DNA of 64,000 nucleotides from Candidatus Accumulibacter propinquus (GTDB lineage: Bacteria; Pseudomonadota; Gammaproteobacteria; Burkholderiales; Rhodocyclaceae): assembly GCA_016714935.1 (NCBI GenBank), contig JADKBU010000026.1, positions 1 through 64,000 on the forward strand. Reading direction: 5' to 3'. The translations under genes were made by a program, and so were the position numbers. The notes under the pieces were generated by a model. That model had not been told where the DNA came from. It worked only from the letters and a program-made list of their open reading frames with translations, and did not search any database. Of the stretch, positions 11,494 through 20,668 are shown one piece after another. Position 1 is the first letter of the stretch, and the number at the start of each line of letters is the position of its first letter.

Positions 11494-14400
11494 TCAGGTC
11501 GGCAGCCGCGCCGGCGCGGGCGCAACGAGCGGTTCGCGGAGTGCCGGCGCCGCCTCGGCGGTCACGCGCCGAGCCAGCACGGCGTCGAGCGCGGTCGCTT
11601 CGGCGAGGTCCGGCGGCGTCGCACGCCGTGCCTGCGCCAGCACCAGGCGGCTGAGCACCGCATCCAGGGCGGTCGGGCTGCCGAGCGCGTGCGGCACCAG
11701 CGAGCGCAACAATTGCAGCCGTTCCGGCGGCAACGGCCACGAGCCGGCCGCGGCCAGCGTCGCCGCCGCCAGTCGCGCCGCCAGATGCGGCGCCAAGCCC
11801 GGGTCGGGCACGGCCACCGCGTCGCCGGGGTGGAGCGGGCGGTCGTTGCCGTTGAGTCGGAGAAAATCCGCCCTGGGGCGCTGATAGAGCTTTTGCAGAC
11901 CGTCGAAGCTGCCGTCGTCGCGGGCCCATGCCGGCAGTTGCAGCGCGTCCGGACGGCGGCCGGCGTAGCTGTGGCCCACCCGGTGCAGGCCGGCGAATTC
12001 CGGAAGGTAGGCGCCTTCGGACAGATGCCGGGCGCGCGCCTCGATGTCGAAGCCCGGCCACCAGTGCGTTCGCAGCGCATTGACACGCGCCGTCATGCGG
12101 GCGCAGAAGGTCGGATCCTGGACGTTGTGCGCGGCCCGTTGCGCCCACTCCAGGGCTTGCTCGATCGCCGGCGAGGCTTGGGGCTGTCCACGCTGGCAGA
12201 TCTCGATGGCTTCGGCCAGCGCCATGCACGCCGGCGCCTGGTAGCCGGCGAAGCCGGAATCGGCCAAGGCCATGGCTTCCTGCAGCACCTGGTCGGCGAG
12301 GGCCTCTTCTCCGAGCAGCCAGCCCAGTGCCTGGGCGCTGGCCAGCATCCGTCGCTTGTGCTGCGCCCAGATGTCGCTGCCCTGCACTTCGCGTCCCGGC
12401 TTGAGGCACATCGCCTCGTCGATCAGCCCGGCCGCCTGTTCGTGCAGCGCGGTCCGCGCCGCCGCATCCTGCGCCTGGGCACGCAGCGCTGTGGCCGCCG
12501 TCGGCAGGCCCTCTTCGAACTCGACACTATCGCCGCTGAGGGCCGCGGTGAGAATGCCGACCACCGCCTCGCGCAGCCACTCGCCGCCGTCTGGGCGCGG
12601 CAGTTCGACGATGAAGCCGAATAGCAGCCAGAGGGTGCTGAAGCGATATTCGGAGTAGTTGTAGTTGGTATAGACGCTGAGGTAGCGCCGCAGGGCATCC
12701 ATGCCGCGGTCCGGGTCCTGCGCGGCGTAGGCCGCCAGGTAAGGGGCCGTCGAGTTCGGCGAGATATCGCGTCGTGCCGCGCTCGGCGTCGTCAGCGCTG
12801 CCGTCGGCCGCTGCGCCGTGGTAGATGCCGCGCGTCGGCGGCGGCCGGTCGGGGTTGTGCAGGTCGGGATCCAGCCCACGGCTGATGATCAACTCGCGCT
12901 GGTACTCGCCGCCGCCGACACGCTTGAGCAACTCTTCGATCAGTGCCGTGTCGGCTTCCTGCGGCGGCACCTGGAAGGCGAAGACTGGCGCCGGCTGTTC
13001 CCAGAGCTGCGCTCGCAGCCAGAGCAGCAGGGCGCGCACCGCCGGCTGCGCAATCGACTCGGTTTCGACTTCGGCACACAGGGCGCGTGCCTGTGCGCGC
13101 TTGTGCGCCGGCGCCAGCCAGGCGACGGTCAGCAGGAGGACCTGGCGCCAGTGTTCGTCAAGGGCAAAGAGGGCGCAGCGGCGGCGGGCACCGTCGAGGT
13201 CTCCCTGCTGCGCCAGTTCGAAGATCGGTTCCGGCCGCAGGTGCCGGCGGCGGAAGCGCGTCAGGGTGTCGGCAGCGTCGACGATCAGCGGCACGCCGAG
13301 GGGCAGGTCGTCGGACACCGCCGCGTCGAGCGCGCACGACAGGGCCTCGCGCAGTGCCGGCAGGTCGGCGAGTGCCTGCTCATGCGCCTGTTGCCAGTCG
13401 GTGTTGCCGACCAGTACCAGCAGACGTTCGACGAGGCCGTGCCGCTGCGGCTGCGCGCTGGCCAGGGCCGCCTGGGCGAGGTGGAAGGCCAGCCAGCGCC
13501 AGGCGTAGGCATGGTCTCTGGCCGGCCGTTCCCCCCAATGCTCGGCCAGACGCAGGTGCAGTGCGGCCTTGTCCGTCAGCTTCAGCGACAGGTAGCTACG
13601 CAGCACGTCGTGCACGCGCAGAGTCCCTGAGCCGGCGTCGTAGTCGAGCAGCGACAGCGGTTCCAGCCGCGAAGAGACCAGTTCCTCGGCCTGGGTCGCG
13701 TCGAGCCCGGCCGTGATCTGCCAGAGTTCGGCGGCGCTTGCCAGGGGGATCGGTACATCCTGCGGGAAAATCGCCAGCTCGGCGTAACGTTGGCGCTCGG
13801 CGGCATCCAGCAGTTCCAGACTGGCCTCGACTGTGGCGGCCACCGCCTGGTCGCGCTCCAGGGCGTCGTGGGCGGGGTCGAAAGCCAGCACGCCCTTGCG
13901 TGCCAGGTCGCGCTCAACGGCGTCGAGCGCTTTGGCGATGGGCATTTTCTGGCGCCCGATACGTTGCCGCAGGGTCCGGTTGGCCAGCCGCAGCAAGACT
14001 GGCCAGTAACCCAACCGGCTGATCAGCCTCAGGAGGCGGGCGTCCTGTCCTGTCGGCAGATCGGCGCCGAGCAGTTCCCTGGCATCCGCTGCCTGCATGT
14101 TGCCGACGTCCAGCAGTTCGGCTTCGAAGGGGAGGGTGAGCGCGTTGCGGGTGGTGATCAGGCGGGCACAGCCACCGCTGGCGGCGACGATGTCCCGGAT
14201 CTGGGACTCGTCCCAAACGTCGTCGAGCACCAGCAGCAACGTGCGTTGCGCCAGCGCCGCCAGCAATTGGGCGCGGGCGCCTGGCAGCGTCGTACAGCCG
14301 TCGCAGTCGCCGCGGAGGGCGCTGACCAGATCGGCAATCTGCGCGCGCGGGTCGGGCGGATTCTTGCCCAGCGGCACCCACAGGATGCCGTCGCGGCAGG

Positions 14401-14896
14401 CCTGCAGAACGGCCGGGTCGGCGCAGAACAGGCGTGCGAGGGTGGTCTTGCCGGCACCGCCGAAGCCGCACAGGCCGACGCTGTTGGCCAGCAGTTGCCC
14501 GTTGCCGTCGAGCAGGTGCGCCTTGATCAGGGCCAGCTCCTGCGATCGCTGGACGTGGTCGGGGGCCGGTGGCGGTGCCTGGAAGGGCGTCTGCCTGGGT
14601 CGGCCCGGGGCCCCGACGTGGATGCTGATATTGCCGGAGTTGTCGCCGCCGACATAGACCCCCGCAGAGCCGACCGAGACGGCATGTTGGCCTTGCGCAA
14701 TGGCCCCGCCGCCAGCGAGTTGGGCGTGCTGGCCGAAGCTGTCGGTTGCGGGCGCGACGGCGCTCGGCGTCGCTTGCCGGCTGCCGGATTCGCTGCCTGC
14801 GCCATCGGCGGTCGGTCGTTGCAATGGCTCGTCGAATGGCTCTTGGTCGTCCCGCAGTTCGGGGCCGGAGGCGAGAAATCTCTTCCTGTCGGACAT
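11494..14896 (-). CDS. NB-ARC/STAND ATPase with helical C-terminal region, one frameshift
   Basis: Signal-transduction ATPase of about 1,130 aa if one frameshift is repaired. Order: a polar N-terminal ~50 aa; a Gly-rich stretch (about 55-95, GVYVGGDNSGNISIHVG) common just before NB-ARC domains; Walker A GFGGAGKTTLA (about 144); Walker B LLLVLDDVW; sensor LITTRN; a winged-helix region with AIFPQDVPIPLASAAELW; and the MHD-like VHDVLRSYL. A long alpha-helical, probably TPR-like repeat region follows, then a terminal domain starting near RPLHPGDAVAVPDPG. At 12741-12742 one extra A moves the frame, and the protein continues as PYLAAYAAQDPDRGMDALRR to the stop at 11494. AGGAG precedes the chosen ATG. 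No N-terminal effector domain is recognisable. It is convergent with hsdR, 52 bases away, so a role in defence is possible but inferred from position. Confidence 0.75.
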
Positions 14897-15098
14897 GATG
14901 ATCACTCCTTGTTGGCCATGGGCTCGACGCAGGTGCGTCGGCAAAACTGCGCAACGATTCTAGCAGGGCGGCCGAGTCACCGTACATGGGGGGGCTCCCG
15001 GTTGGAGGCCCGTTCTGGTGGCAAGGTTGCGTAAAGCGGGCAGTTGGGCGCAGACTGCGGGTGCCCTCCGGATGCCCGGAATGCAAGGGGAACCCGTC

Positions 15099-17102
15099 AT
15101 GCCACTCAACAGTCATCCCATGGCGTCGTCGCTGCGCGCTTCCGATAGCGGCAAGATTGTCTCCGCGCGCGATGCGGTACGCTTGATTCGCGACGGCGAT
15201 ACCGTCGCCACCGGTGGTTTCGTCGGTATCGGCTTCGCCGAGAATATTGCCGTGGCCCTCGAAGCCCTTTTCCTGGAAAGCGAGAGTGAAGATACCCATG
15301 GTCTCGGGCACCCGCGCCGGCTGACGCTGGTCTACGCGGCCGGACAGGGTGACGGCAAGGAGCGCGGACTCAACCACCTCGGCCACGCCGGCCTGGTCAG
15401 CCGGGTCATCGGGGGTCACTGGGGGCTGGTGCCCAAGTTGCAGCAACTGGCAGTTGCCAATCGTATCGAGGCCTACAACCTTCCGCAGGGGGTGATCACC
15501 CATCTGTTTCGTGACATTGCCGCCGGCAAACCGGGAACGATCACGCGCGTCGGCCTGGGCACTTTCGTCGACCCGCGTTTCGGCGGCGGCAAACTGAACG
15601 CGATGACCACCGACGACATCGTGCGGGTGATGGCAATCGACGGCGAGGAGTACCTGTTCTACAAGGCGTTTCCGATCAATGTCGGCATCATCCGCGGCAC
15701 CACCGCCGATCCGGATGGCAACGTGACCATGGAGAAGGAGGCGCTGACCCTGGAGGCGCAGGCCATCGCCATGGCCGCCCGGAACTCCGGCGGCATCGTC
15801 ATCGTCCAGGTTGAGCGCATTGCCGAGCGCGGTACCTTGAATTCGCGTCAGGTGAAGGTGCCGGGGGTTCTCGTCGATTGTGTGGTGGTGGCGGAAAAGC
15901 CGGAGTACCACATGCAGACCTTCGGTGAGCAGTACAGCGCTGCCTTTGCGGGCGAGATCAGGGTGCCGTTGTCGGCGATAGCGGCCATGCCGATGAGTGA
16001 GCGCAAGATCATCGTGCGTCGCGCGGCGCTGGAGTTGAAGCCGAATGCGGTGGTCAATCTCGGCATCGGCATGCCGGAAGGTGTCGCCAGCGTCGCCGCC
16101 GAAGAGAAGATTGCCGATCTGCTTACCATGACCGCCGAGCCCGGGGTGATTGGTGGCATCCCGGCCGGCGGCTTGAGCTTCGGGGCGGCGACCAATGCGC
16201 AGGCGGTGATCGATCAGCCCAGTCAGTTCGATTTCTACGATGGGGGTGGCCTCGATATCGCCTTTCTGGGTCTGGCGCAGGCGGACAGGCACGGCAACCT
16301 CAATGTGTCCAAGTTCGGCCCGCGCCTGGCGGGCGCCGGTGGTTTCATCAATATTTCGCAGAATGCCAAGAAGGTGGTCTTTGTCGGCACGTTTACCGCC
16401 GGCAGACTGGAGGTTGCCCTGGAGGACGGCAAACTGCGCATCGTCGAGGATGGCCAGGCGAGAAAGTTTGTCGACGAGGTCGAACATCGGACCTTCAGCG
16501 GTGCTGAAGCGCAGCGGCGAGGGATGAGTGTGCTCTATGTGACCGAACGCTGTGTCTTCCGGTTGTGTCCCGAAGGGCTGGAACTGGTGGAAATCGCACC
16601 CGGTGTCGATCTGCAGAAGGACATCCTGGAGCGGATGGATTTCGTACCGCTGATGCGTGCCGAGCCGGTCCTCATGGACAGCCGGATTTTCCGGGAAGAG
16701 CCGATGCGGCTGCGAGCCGAGATGCTCGAGATGCCGCTGGCTGAACGCCTGGCGTACAACGCCGACAAGAACATTCTCTTTCTCAACTTCGAGGGCTTGA
16801 GCATCCGCAGCGCGGCCGACATCGAACGGGTTCGGCTGGCGGTGCACGAGAAGCTGGCACCGATCGGCCACAAGGTGTATGCGATTGTCAACTACGACCG
16901 CTTCTCGATCCTGCCCGAACTGGTCGATGACTATATCGACATGGTCAAGGTCCTGATGGACAACTGTTACCACAATGTGACCCGCTTTACCTCCAACACC
17001 TTCCTGCGCGCCAAACTCGGCGAGGCCCTGGAGAAGCGGCAGATTGCCGCACAGAGTTACGAAACGGCGGCCGAGGCCGAAGCGAACCTCAGCCGCTCGT
17101 AG
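15099..17102 (+). CDS. Family I acyl-CoA:carboxylate CoA-transferase (propionate CoA-transferase-like)
   Basis: Cytoplasmic enzyme moving CoA between short acyl-CoAs and free acids such as acetate or propionate. Alpha and beta halves are fused, as in Pct/YdiF. The N-terminal half has IRDGDTVATGGFVGIGFAE and the C-terminal half has VNLGIGMPEGVASVAAEE, whose Glu is the expected CoA-thioester nucleophile, then PAGGLSFGAATNAQA. At 667 aa it is longer than YdiF/Pct (about 520-530): residues from about 540 on form an extra domain (NILFLNFEGLSIRSAADIER, VYAIVNYDRFSILPELVDDY). The ATG at 15099 has AAGGGG upstream and the family start follows closely; an earlier in-frame ATG at 15018 is less likely. 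It stands alone, divergent from the STAND gene. The exact substrate cannot be read from sequence. Confidence 0.8.
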   Translation: MPLNSHPMASSLRASDSGKIVSARDAVRLIRDGDTVATGGFVGIGFAENIAVALEALFLESESEDTHGLGHPRRLTLVYAAGQGDGKERGLNHLGHAGLVSRVIGGHWGLVPKLQQLAVANRIEAYNLPQGVITHLFRDIAAGKPGTITRVGLGTFVDPRFGGGKLNAMTTDDIVRVMAIDGEEYLFYKAFPINVGIIRGTTADPDGNVTMEKEALTLEAQAIAMAARNSGGIVIVQVERIAERGTLNSRQVKVPGVLVDCVVVAEKPEYHMQTFGEQYSAAFAGEIRVPLSAIAAMPMSERKIIVRRAALELKPNAVVNLGIGMPEGVASVAAEEKIADLLTMTAEPGVIGGIPAGGLSFGAATNAQAVIDQPSQFDFYDGGGLDIAFLGLAQADRHGNLNVSKFGPRLAGAGGFINISQNAKKVVFVGTFTAGRLEVALEDGKLRIVEDGQARKFVDEVEHRTFSGAEAQRRGMSVLYVTERCVFRLCPEGLELVEIAPGVDLQKDILERMDFVPLMRAEPVLMDSRIFREEPMRLRAEMLEMPLAERLAYNADKNILFLNFEGLSIRSAADIERVRLAVHEKLAPIGHKVYAIVNYDRFSILPELVDDYIDMVKVLMDNCYHNVTRFTSNTFLRAKLGEALEKRQIAAQSYETAAEAEANLSRS

Positions 17103-17200
17103 TCCGCGTTGCCTGCGGACACGGTGTTGCCCCCGGACGGTGCCGGTTCGTCGTAATATCCGCCCCAGCGCCGTTTCTTCCCCTCGCCTGGTCATCCTGC

Positions 17201-17941
17201 ATGCAGAGACTACTTGCCCTCGTCGGGCCGTTGCCGTTCATCGCCCTGGCCATCGTCGCGGCCGGTCTTTCCCTCGGCGTTGCCGTTTGGCTATACGCCG
17301 GGATTTTCGCGCCGGCACTGTCGCCGCTCGCCGCCGGCTGGCGCTACCCGCTGACCGGACTGGCGCTGGCCGCCAGTTACTTTGCCTACGGCCTGACGCT
17401 GCTGCTGGTGGCGCCGCTCCTGAACTTTCTTCTCGGTGGGCGGTTGCAACCGTATCGCGGCTCGGCCGTGTCCCTGACCGCACTGCGCTGGTATGTCCAT
17501 TGCACGCTGACGCTGGTGGTTCGCTACTCGTTCCTGGAGTTCGTGACGCCGTCGCCCTTCGCGCAACTGTACTACCGCCTGATGGGCATGAAGATCGGCA
17601 GCAACGTGACCATCAATTCGACGGCCATCGCCGATCCGTCGATGATCGAAATGGCTGCGGGGGTGACCATCGGCGGTTCGGCCAGCGTCATGGCGCACTA
17701 CGCGCAGGGCGGCTACCTGGTGATTGCGCCGGTACGACTCGGCGCCGGCGCCACCATCGGCTTGCGCGCGATCGTGATGGGCGGTGTCGAGGTCGGCGAG
17801 AAGGCCAAGGTCCTGGCCGGCTCCTTCGTCCTGCCCAATACCCGGATACCGGCCGGCGAGACCTGGGCCGGAATTCCCGCGCAGCGGGTGGATCTTGAGC
17901 GGGTCGCGGCGGGCAGCACCGACGGCACGCGGCCGCACTGA
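17201..17941 (+). CDS. Membrane-anchored hexapeptide-repeat acyltransferase-like protein
   Basis: 246-aa protein with two probable membrane helices (about residues 7-35 and 48-75), a linker, and a C-terminal left-handed beta-helix made of hexapeptide repeats from about residue 125 (MKIGSNVTINSTAIADP, VTIGGSASVMAH, VRLGAGATIGLRAIVMGGVEVGEKAKV). This repeat fold is typical of acyl- and acetyltransferases. The closest architecture I know is the membrane/hexapeptide tail of NRPS-like proteins; the acceptor is unknown. Its stop is immediately followed by the start of the PAP2-like gene, so the two are cotranscribed and may modify a lipid or exported compound together. Confidence 0.65.
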   Translation: MQRLLALVGPLPFIALAIVAAGLSLGVAVWLYAGIFAPALSPLAAGWRYPLTGLALAASYFAYGLTLLLVAPLLNFLLGGRLQPYRGSAVSLTALRWYVHCTLTLVVRYSFLEFVTPSPFAQLYYRLMGMKIGSNVTINSTAIADPSMIEMAAGVTIGGSASVMAHYAQGGYLVIAPVRLGAGATIGLRAIVMGGVEVGEKAKVLAGSFVLPNTRIPAGETWAGIPAQRVDLERVAAGSTDGTRPH

Positions 17942-18565
17942 GTGATGATCGAACTGCCGGCCTGGGACACCATTGGCCTGCGCCTGCTGGGCATCGCCTG
18001 CGGGCTGGTGGCCTGGTTCGTGACGCAGCGCATGATCGGCCAGCGCCATCTCGAAGGCGGCGGCATCTACGACCATCTGCACCGCCTGACCGCCGCCGGC
18101 AACGCCTGGCTGCACGTCCATCCGGGTGCCGCCAGGGCGGCGCTGATCGCCAGTTCGCTGGGCGTCGATGCGGTCAGCCTGTTCGTTCTCGGCTACGCCG
18201 TGGTCGGTCCGAGCTTCAGTCCGTTCTGGGGGCTGCTGTGCCTGTTCGGTCTGCGGCAGGCGAGCCAGGCGGTGGTGGCGCTACCGGCACCGTCGGGAAT
18301 CATCTGGCGCGATCCGGGCTTCCCTTCCTTGTTCGTCACCTATGCCGTCGGCAACGACTTCTTTTTTTCGGGTCACACCGCGCTGGCCGTTTATGGCGCC
18401 ATCCAGATCGCCACTCTCGGCATTCCCGTCCTCACTGTTGTCGCGACCCTGCTGGCGGTGTTGCAGATGCTGGTGGTGATCGTGTTGCGGGCACACTGGA
18501 CGCTGGACGTGCTGACCGGACTGTTCGCCGCGCTGCTGGTCGGTTTTGCGTTCTGGCCGGGGTAG
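17942..18565 (+). CDS. PAP2/sphingomyelin synthase-like membrane phosphatase or phosphotransferase
   Basis: Polytopic membrane protein of about 206 aa with around five to six hydrophobic segments. Two family motifs stand out: NDFFFSGHTALAVYGA and RAHWTLDVLTGLFAA, matching the SGHxxx and HxxxD motifs of the PAP2/sphingomyelin-synthase superfamily, where the histidines and aspartate handle a phospho-intermediate. The start is either GTG 17942, directly after the previous stop, or ATG 17945. Substrate is probably a phospholipid or polyprenyl phosphate; that is inference from the superfamily. It forms a two-gene unit with the hexapeptide transferase and is convergent with the dehydratase gene. 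Confidence 0.7.
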   Translation: MMIELPAWDTIGLRLLGIACGLVAWFVTQRMIGQRHLEGGGIYDHLHRLTAAGNAWLHVHPGAARAALIASSLGVDAVSLFVLGYAVVGPSFSPFWGLLCLFGLRQASQAVVALPAPSGIIWRDPGFPSLFVTYAVGNDFFFSGHTALAVYGAIQIATLGIPVLTVVATLLAVLQMLVVIVLRAHWTLDVLTGLFAALLVGFAFWPG

Positions 18566-18583
18566 GAAAACCCTCAGTATCCC

Positions 18584-19513
18584 TCACACGGGCTGTGCCG
18601 CCTTCGCCGACCATGCGCGGATCTGATCGATGCTGGCTGTTGCGCCGCCGCAGACGACGAACAGGACCCTGGCAAAACCCGCGAGCGCCGCTGAGCCCTC
18701 GTAAGCCAGCGCGAGGGTAGCCCCGCAGGCGGGTTCGACCAGCAGGCGGTGGTCGGCGAGGAAGCGCTCGCAGGCATCGAGAGCGCTTCTGTCGGAAACG
18801 ACGACGCTGTCGATCGCATGCTCCGTCGACCACTGAAACGCCCGGTCGCAAACGCGTTTGGCACCGAGCGAGGTGGCGACGCTGCTGATCGTCTCGAGTT
18901 CCAGTGGGTGACCGGCGCGCAGCGCATGATTGAAGGATGCGCTGCCTGTGGTCTCGACGGCGATCACGGGGACATGGCCGAGGGCGTTGCGTCGCAAGCC
19001 CTCGATCACGCCGCAGAGCAGGCCGCCGCCGCCGACCGACAGGACGACGGCGTCCGGGCGCAGGGCGGCGCGGGCGACTTCGTCAACCAGGGTGGCATGG
19101 CCGGACCAGAGCAGCGGGTCATCGAAGGGATGGATGAAAGCGTCTGACTGACCAACAATCGACAGCGCCAGCAAGTTGGCTTCGTCCCAGGAGGCACCGT
19201 GCACGATGACCTGTGCCGCTTCCAGTTGCAGCAGTTCCCTGGCTCGGGCGGATGCGGTTTCGGGCACCACGACGGTGACCGGGACCGACAGGCGGCGGCC
19301 GGCGTAGGCGACGGCCAGGCCGGCATTGCCGCCGGAGGATGAAACGAAGCGGCGCGCGCCGCGCCGCAGGTATTCCTCGCAGGCCGCGCCGACCCCGCGA
19401 ATCTTGAACGATCCCGGTGGCTGCAGCGCTTCGAGCTTCAGCCACGCCGCGCAATGACCGGCATGGCTCAGAAACGGGGACTCGATGAGTGGGGTTTCAA
19501 TGTGCAGCGGCAT
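18584..19513 (-). CDS. PLP-dependent L-serine/L-threonine dehydratase-like enzyme
   Basis: 309-aa fold-type II PLP enzyme. LQPPGSFKIRGVG holds the PLP lysine, VSSSGGNAGLAVAYAGR the substrate-carboxylate/asparagine loop, and LSVGGGGLLCGVIEG the glycine-rich phosphate loop. Overall it resembles the stand-alone serine dehydratases (SDS/SDSL type) without the ACT regulatory domain of biosynthetic IlvA. Likely reaction: deamination of serine to pyruvate or threonine to 2-oxobutyrate. It lies downstream of ppk2 on the same strand, but a hairpin lies between the two, so it probably has its own transcription. Confidence 0.8.
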   Translation of the reverse strand: MPLHIETPLIESPFLSHAGHCAAWLKLEALQPPGSFKIRGVGAACEEYLRRGARRFVSSSGGNAGLAVAYAGRRLSVPVTVVVPETASARARELLQLEAAQVIVHGASWDEANLLALSIVGQSDAFIHPFDDPLLWSGHATLVDEVARAALRPDAVVLSVGGGGLLCGVIEGLRRNALGHVPVIAVETTGSASFNHALRAGHPLELETISSVATSLGAKRVCDRAFQWSTEHAIDSVVVSDRSALDACERFLADHRLLVEPACGATLALAYEGSAALAGFARVLFVVCGGATASIDQIRAWSAKAAQPV

Positions 19514-19574
19514 CTTGCTGTTCCGGTGTCGCGCGCGAGTGCTGCGCCGGCGACGTGCAGGACGATTAACGACG

Positions 19575-19605
19575 CAGGCCGGCGACGGAATTCCGCGCCG
19601 GCCTG
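19575..19605 (-). terminator. Hairpin downstream of ppk2
   Basis: Perfect 10-bp stem CAGGCCGGCG / CGCCGGCCTG with a loop that is itself self-complementary (CGGAATTCCG). It sits about 30 bases after the ppk2 stop. There is no clear T run on the minus strand. Confidence 0.5.
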
Positions 19606-19633
19606 TGTCTTTGGTGCGACGGCAGCCTGTCGT

Positions 19634-20668
19634 TCAGTACACTTCTGGAATGAAGGTCTGGTCGGTGATCGGCGGGCGCACGTAACCGCCCTCGTCCTGG
19701 CGGGGCGGCAGCACGATCGGCTGTGGCGTCAGGTCTTCATAGTCGATCATGTTCAGCAGATGCGTGATCACGTTCAGTCTGGCGCGCTTCTTGTCGTCGC
19801 CGTCGACCACGTACCACGGGGCCTGCTTGATATCGGTGTGGGCGAACATCGCGTCCTTGGCTTTCGAGTACTCGACCCAGCGCGCACGCGATTCCAGATC
19901 CATGGGGCTCAGTTTCCAGTGCTTTTCCGGATGGAAAATGCGCTTCTGGAAACGGCGCTCCTGCTCTTCGTTGCTGACCGAGAACCAGTACTTGATCAGG
20001 ATGACACCGCTGCGGACAAGCATCCGTTCGAATTCGGGGCAGGTGCGCAGGAACTCGCGGTATTCCTCTTCGGTGCAAAATCCCATCACGCGCTCGACGC
20101 CGGCCCGGTTGTACCAGCTGCGGTCGAAAAGAACCATTTCGCCGCCGGCCGGAAGGTGCTGGACGTAGCGCTGGAAATACCACTGTGTCTGTTCCCGGTC
20201 GGTCGGCGCCGGCAGCGCAGCAACGCGGGTGACGCGCGGGCTCAGGCTCTCGGTGATGCGCTTGATCGTGCCGCCTTTGCCAGCCGCATCGCGCCCTTCG
20301 AACAGCACGACCACTTTCAGTTTCTTGAACTTGATCCACTCCTGAAGTTTCACGAGTTCGATCTGCAGCTTGGCGAGCGTCCGTTCGTAATCCTTGGTTT
20401 TGAGCGGAGGCTTCGGAGCGGGATGCGGAGCCTCGTTCAGGTTCACCTTGGCCGGGGTTGCTACCGCCTTCGGTGTTGCTGCCGGCTTGCCTTTGACCGG
20501 TTTCGTCGCCTTGGCGGCCTTCACGGGCTCCTTTTTGGCCGTCGCGCGCGCTGCCTTGCCGGCGGCGGCAGCCGGTGGCGATACCGGCTGCTCTACGGTC
20601 ACTGCTGCGGGAGTGGCTTGATCACTTTCTGGTACGACATCTTCTTGCACGGTCTTGACTTCACTCAT
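19634..20668 (-). CDS. ppk2: Polyphosphate kinase 2 with a Lys/Ala/Pro-rich N-terminal extension
   Basis: PPK2 uses polyphosphate to phosphorylate nucleoside diphosphates (or the reverse). The catalytic core (about residues 95-330) has Walker A FEGRDAAGKGGTIKR, the lid region PTDREQTQWYFQRYVQHLP, and Walker B MVLFDRSWYNRAGVERV, all characteristic of single-domain PPK2. The first ~90 residues are low-complexity, with repeats of the type KAAKATKPVKGKPAATPK, strongly basic and proline-rich. The ATG at 20668 has AAGGAGG seven bases upstream; longer upstream frames lack this. Total 344 aa against roughly 260-300 for PPK2 cores. The basic tail might bind polyphosphate or nucleic acid; this is inference. 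Consistent with a polyphosphate-accumulating lifestyle. Confidence 0.92.
   Translation of the reverse strand: MSEVKTVQEDVVPESDQATPAAVTVEQPVSPPAAAAGKAARATAKKEPVKAAKATKPVKGKPAATPKAVATPAKVNLNEAPHPAPKPPLKTKDYERTLAKLQIELVKLQEWIKFKKLKVVVLFEGRDAAGKGGTIKRITESLSPRVTRVAALPAPTDREQTQWYFQRYVQHLPAGGEMVLFDRSWYNRAGVERVMGFCTEEEYREFLRTCPEFERMLVRSGVILIKYWFSVSNEEQERRFQKRIFHPEKHWKLSPMDLESRARWVEYSKAKDAMFAHTDIKQAPWYVVDGDDKKRARLNVITHLLNMIDYEDLTPQPIVLPPRQDEGGYVRPPITDQTFIPEVY

Noticed and set aside
13790..15034. 414-codon plus-strand frame opposite the STAND gene
   Set aside because: Antisense to the NB-ARC motifs; no domain of its own.
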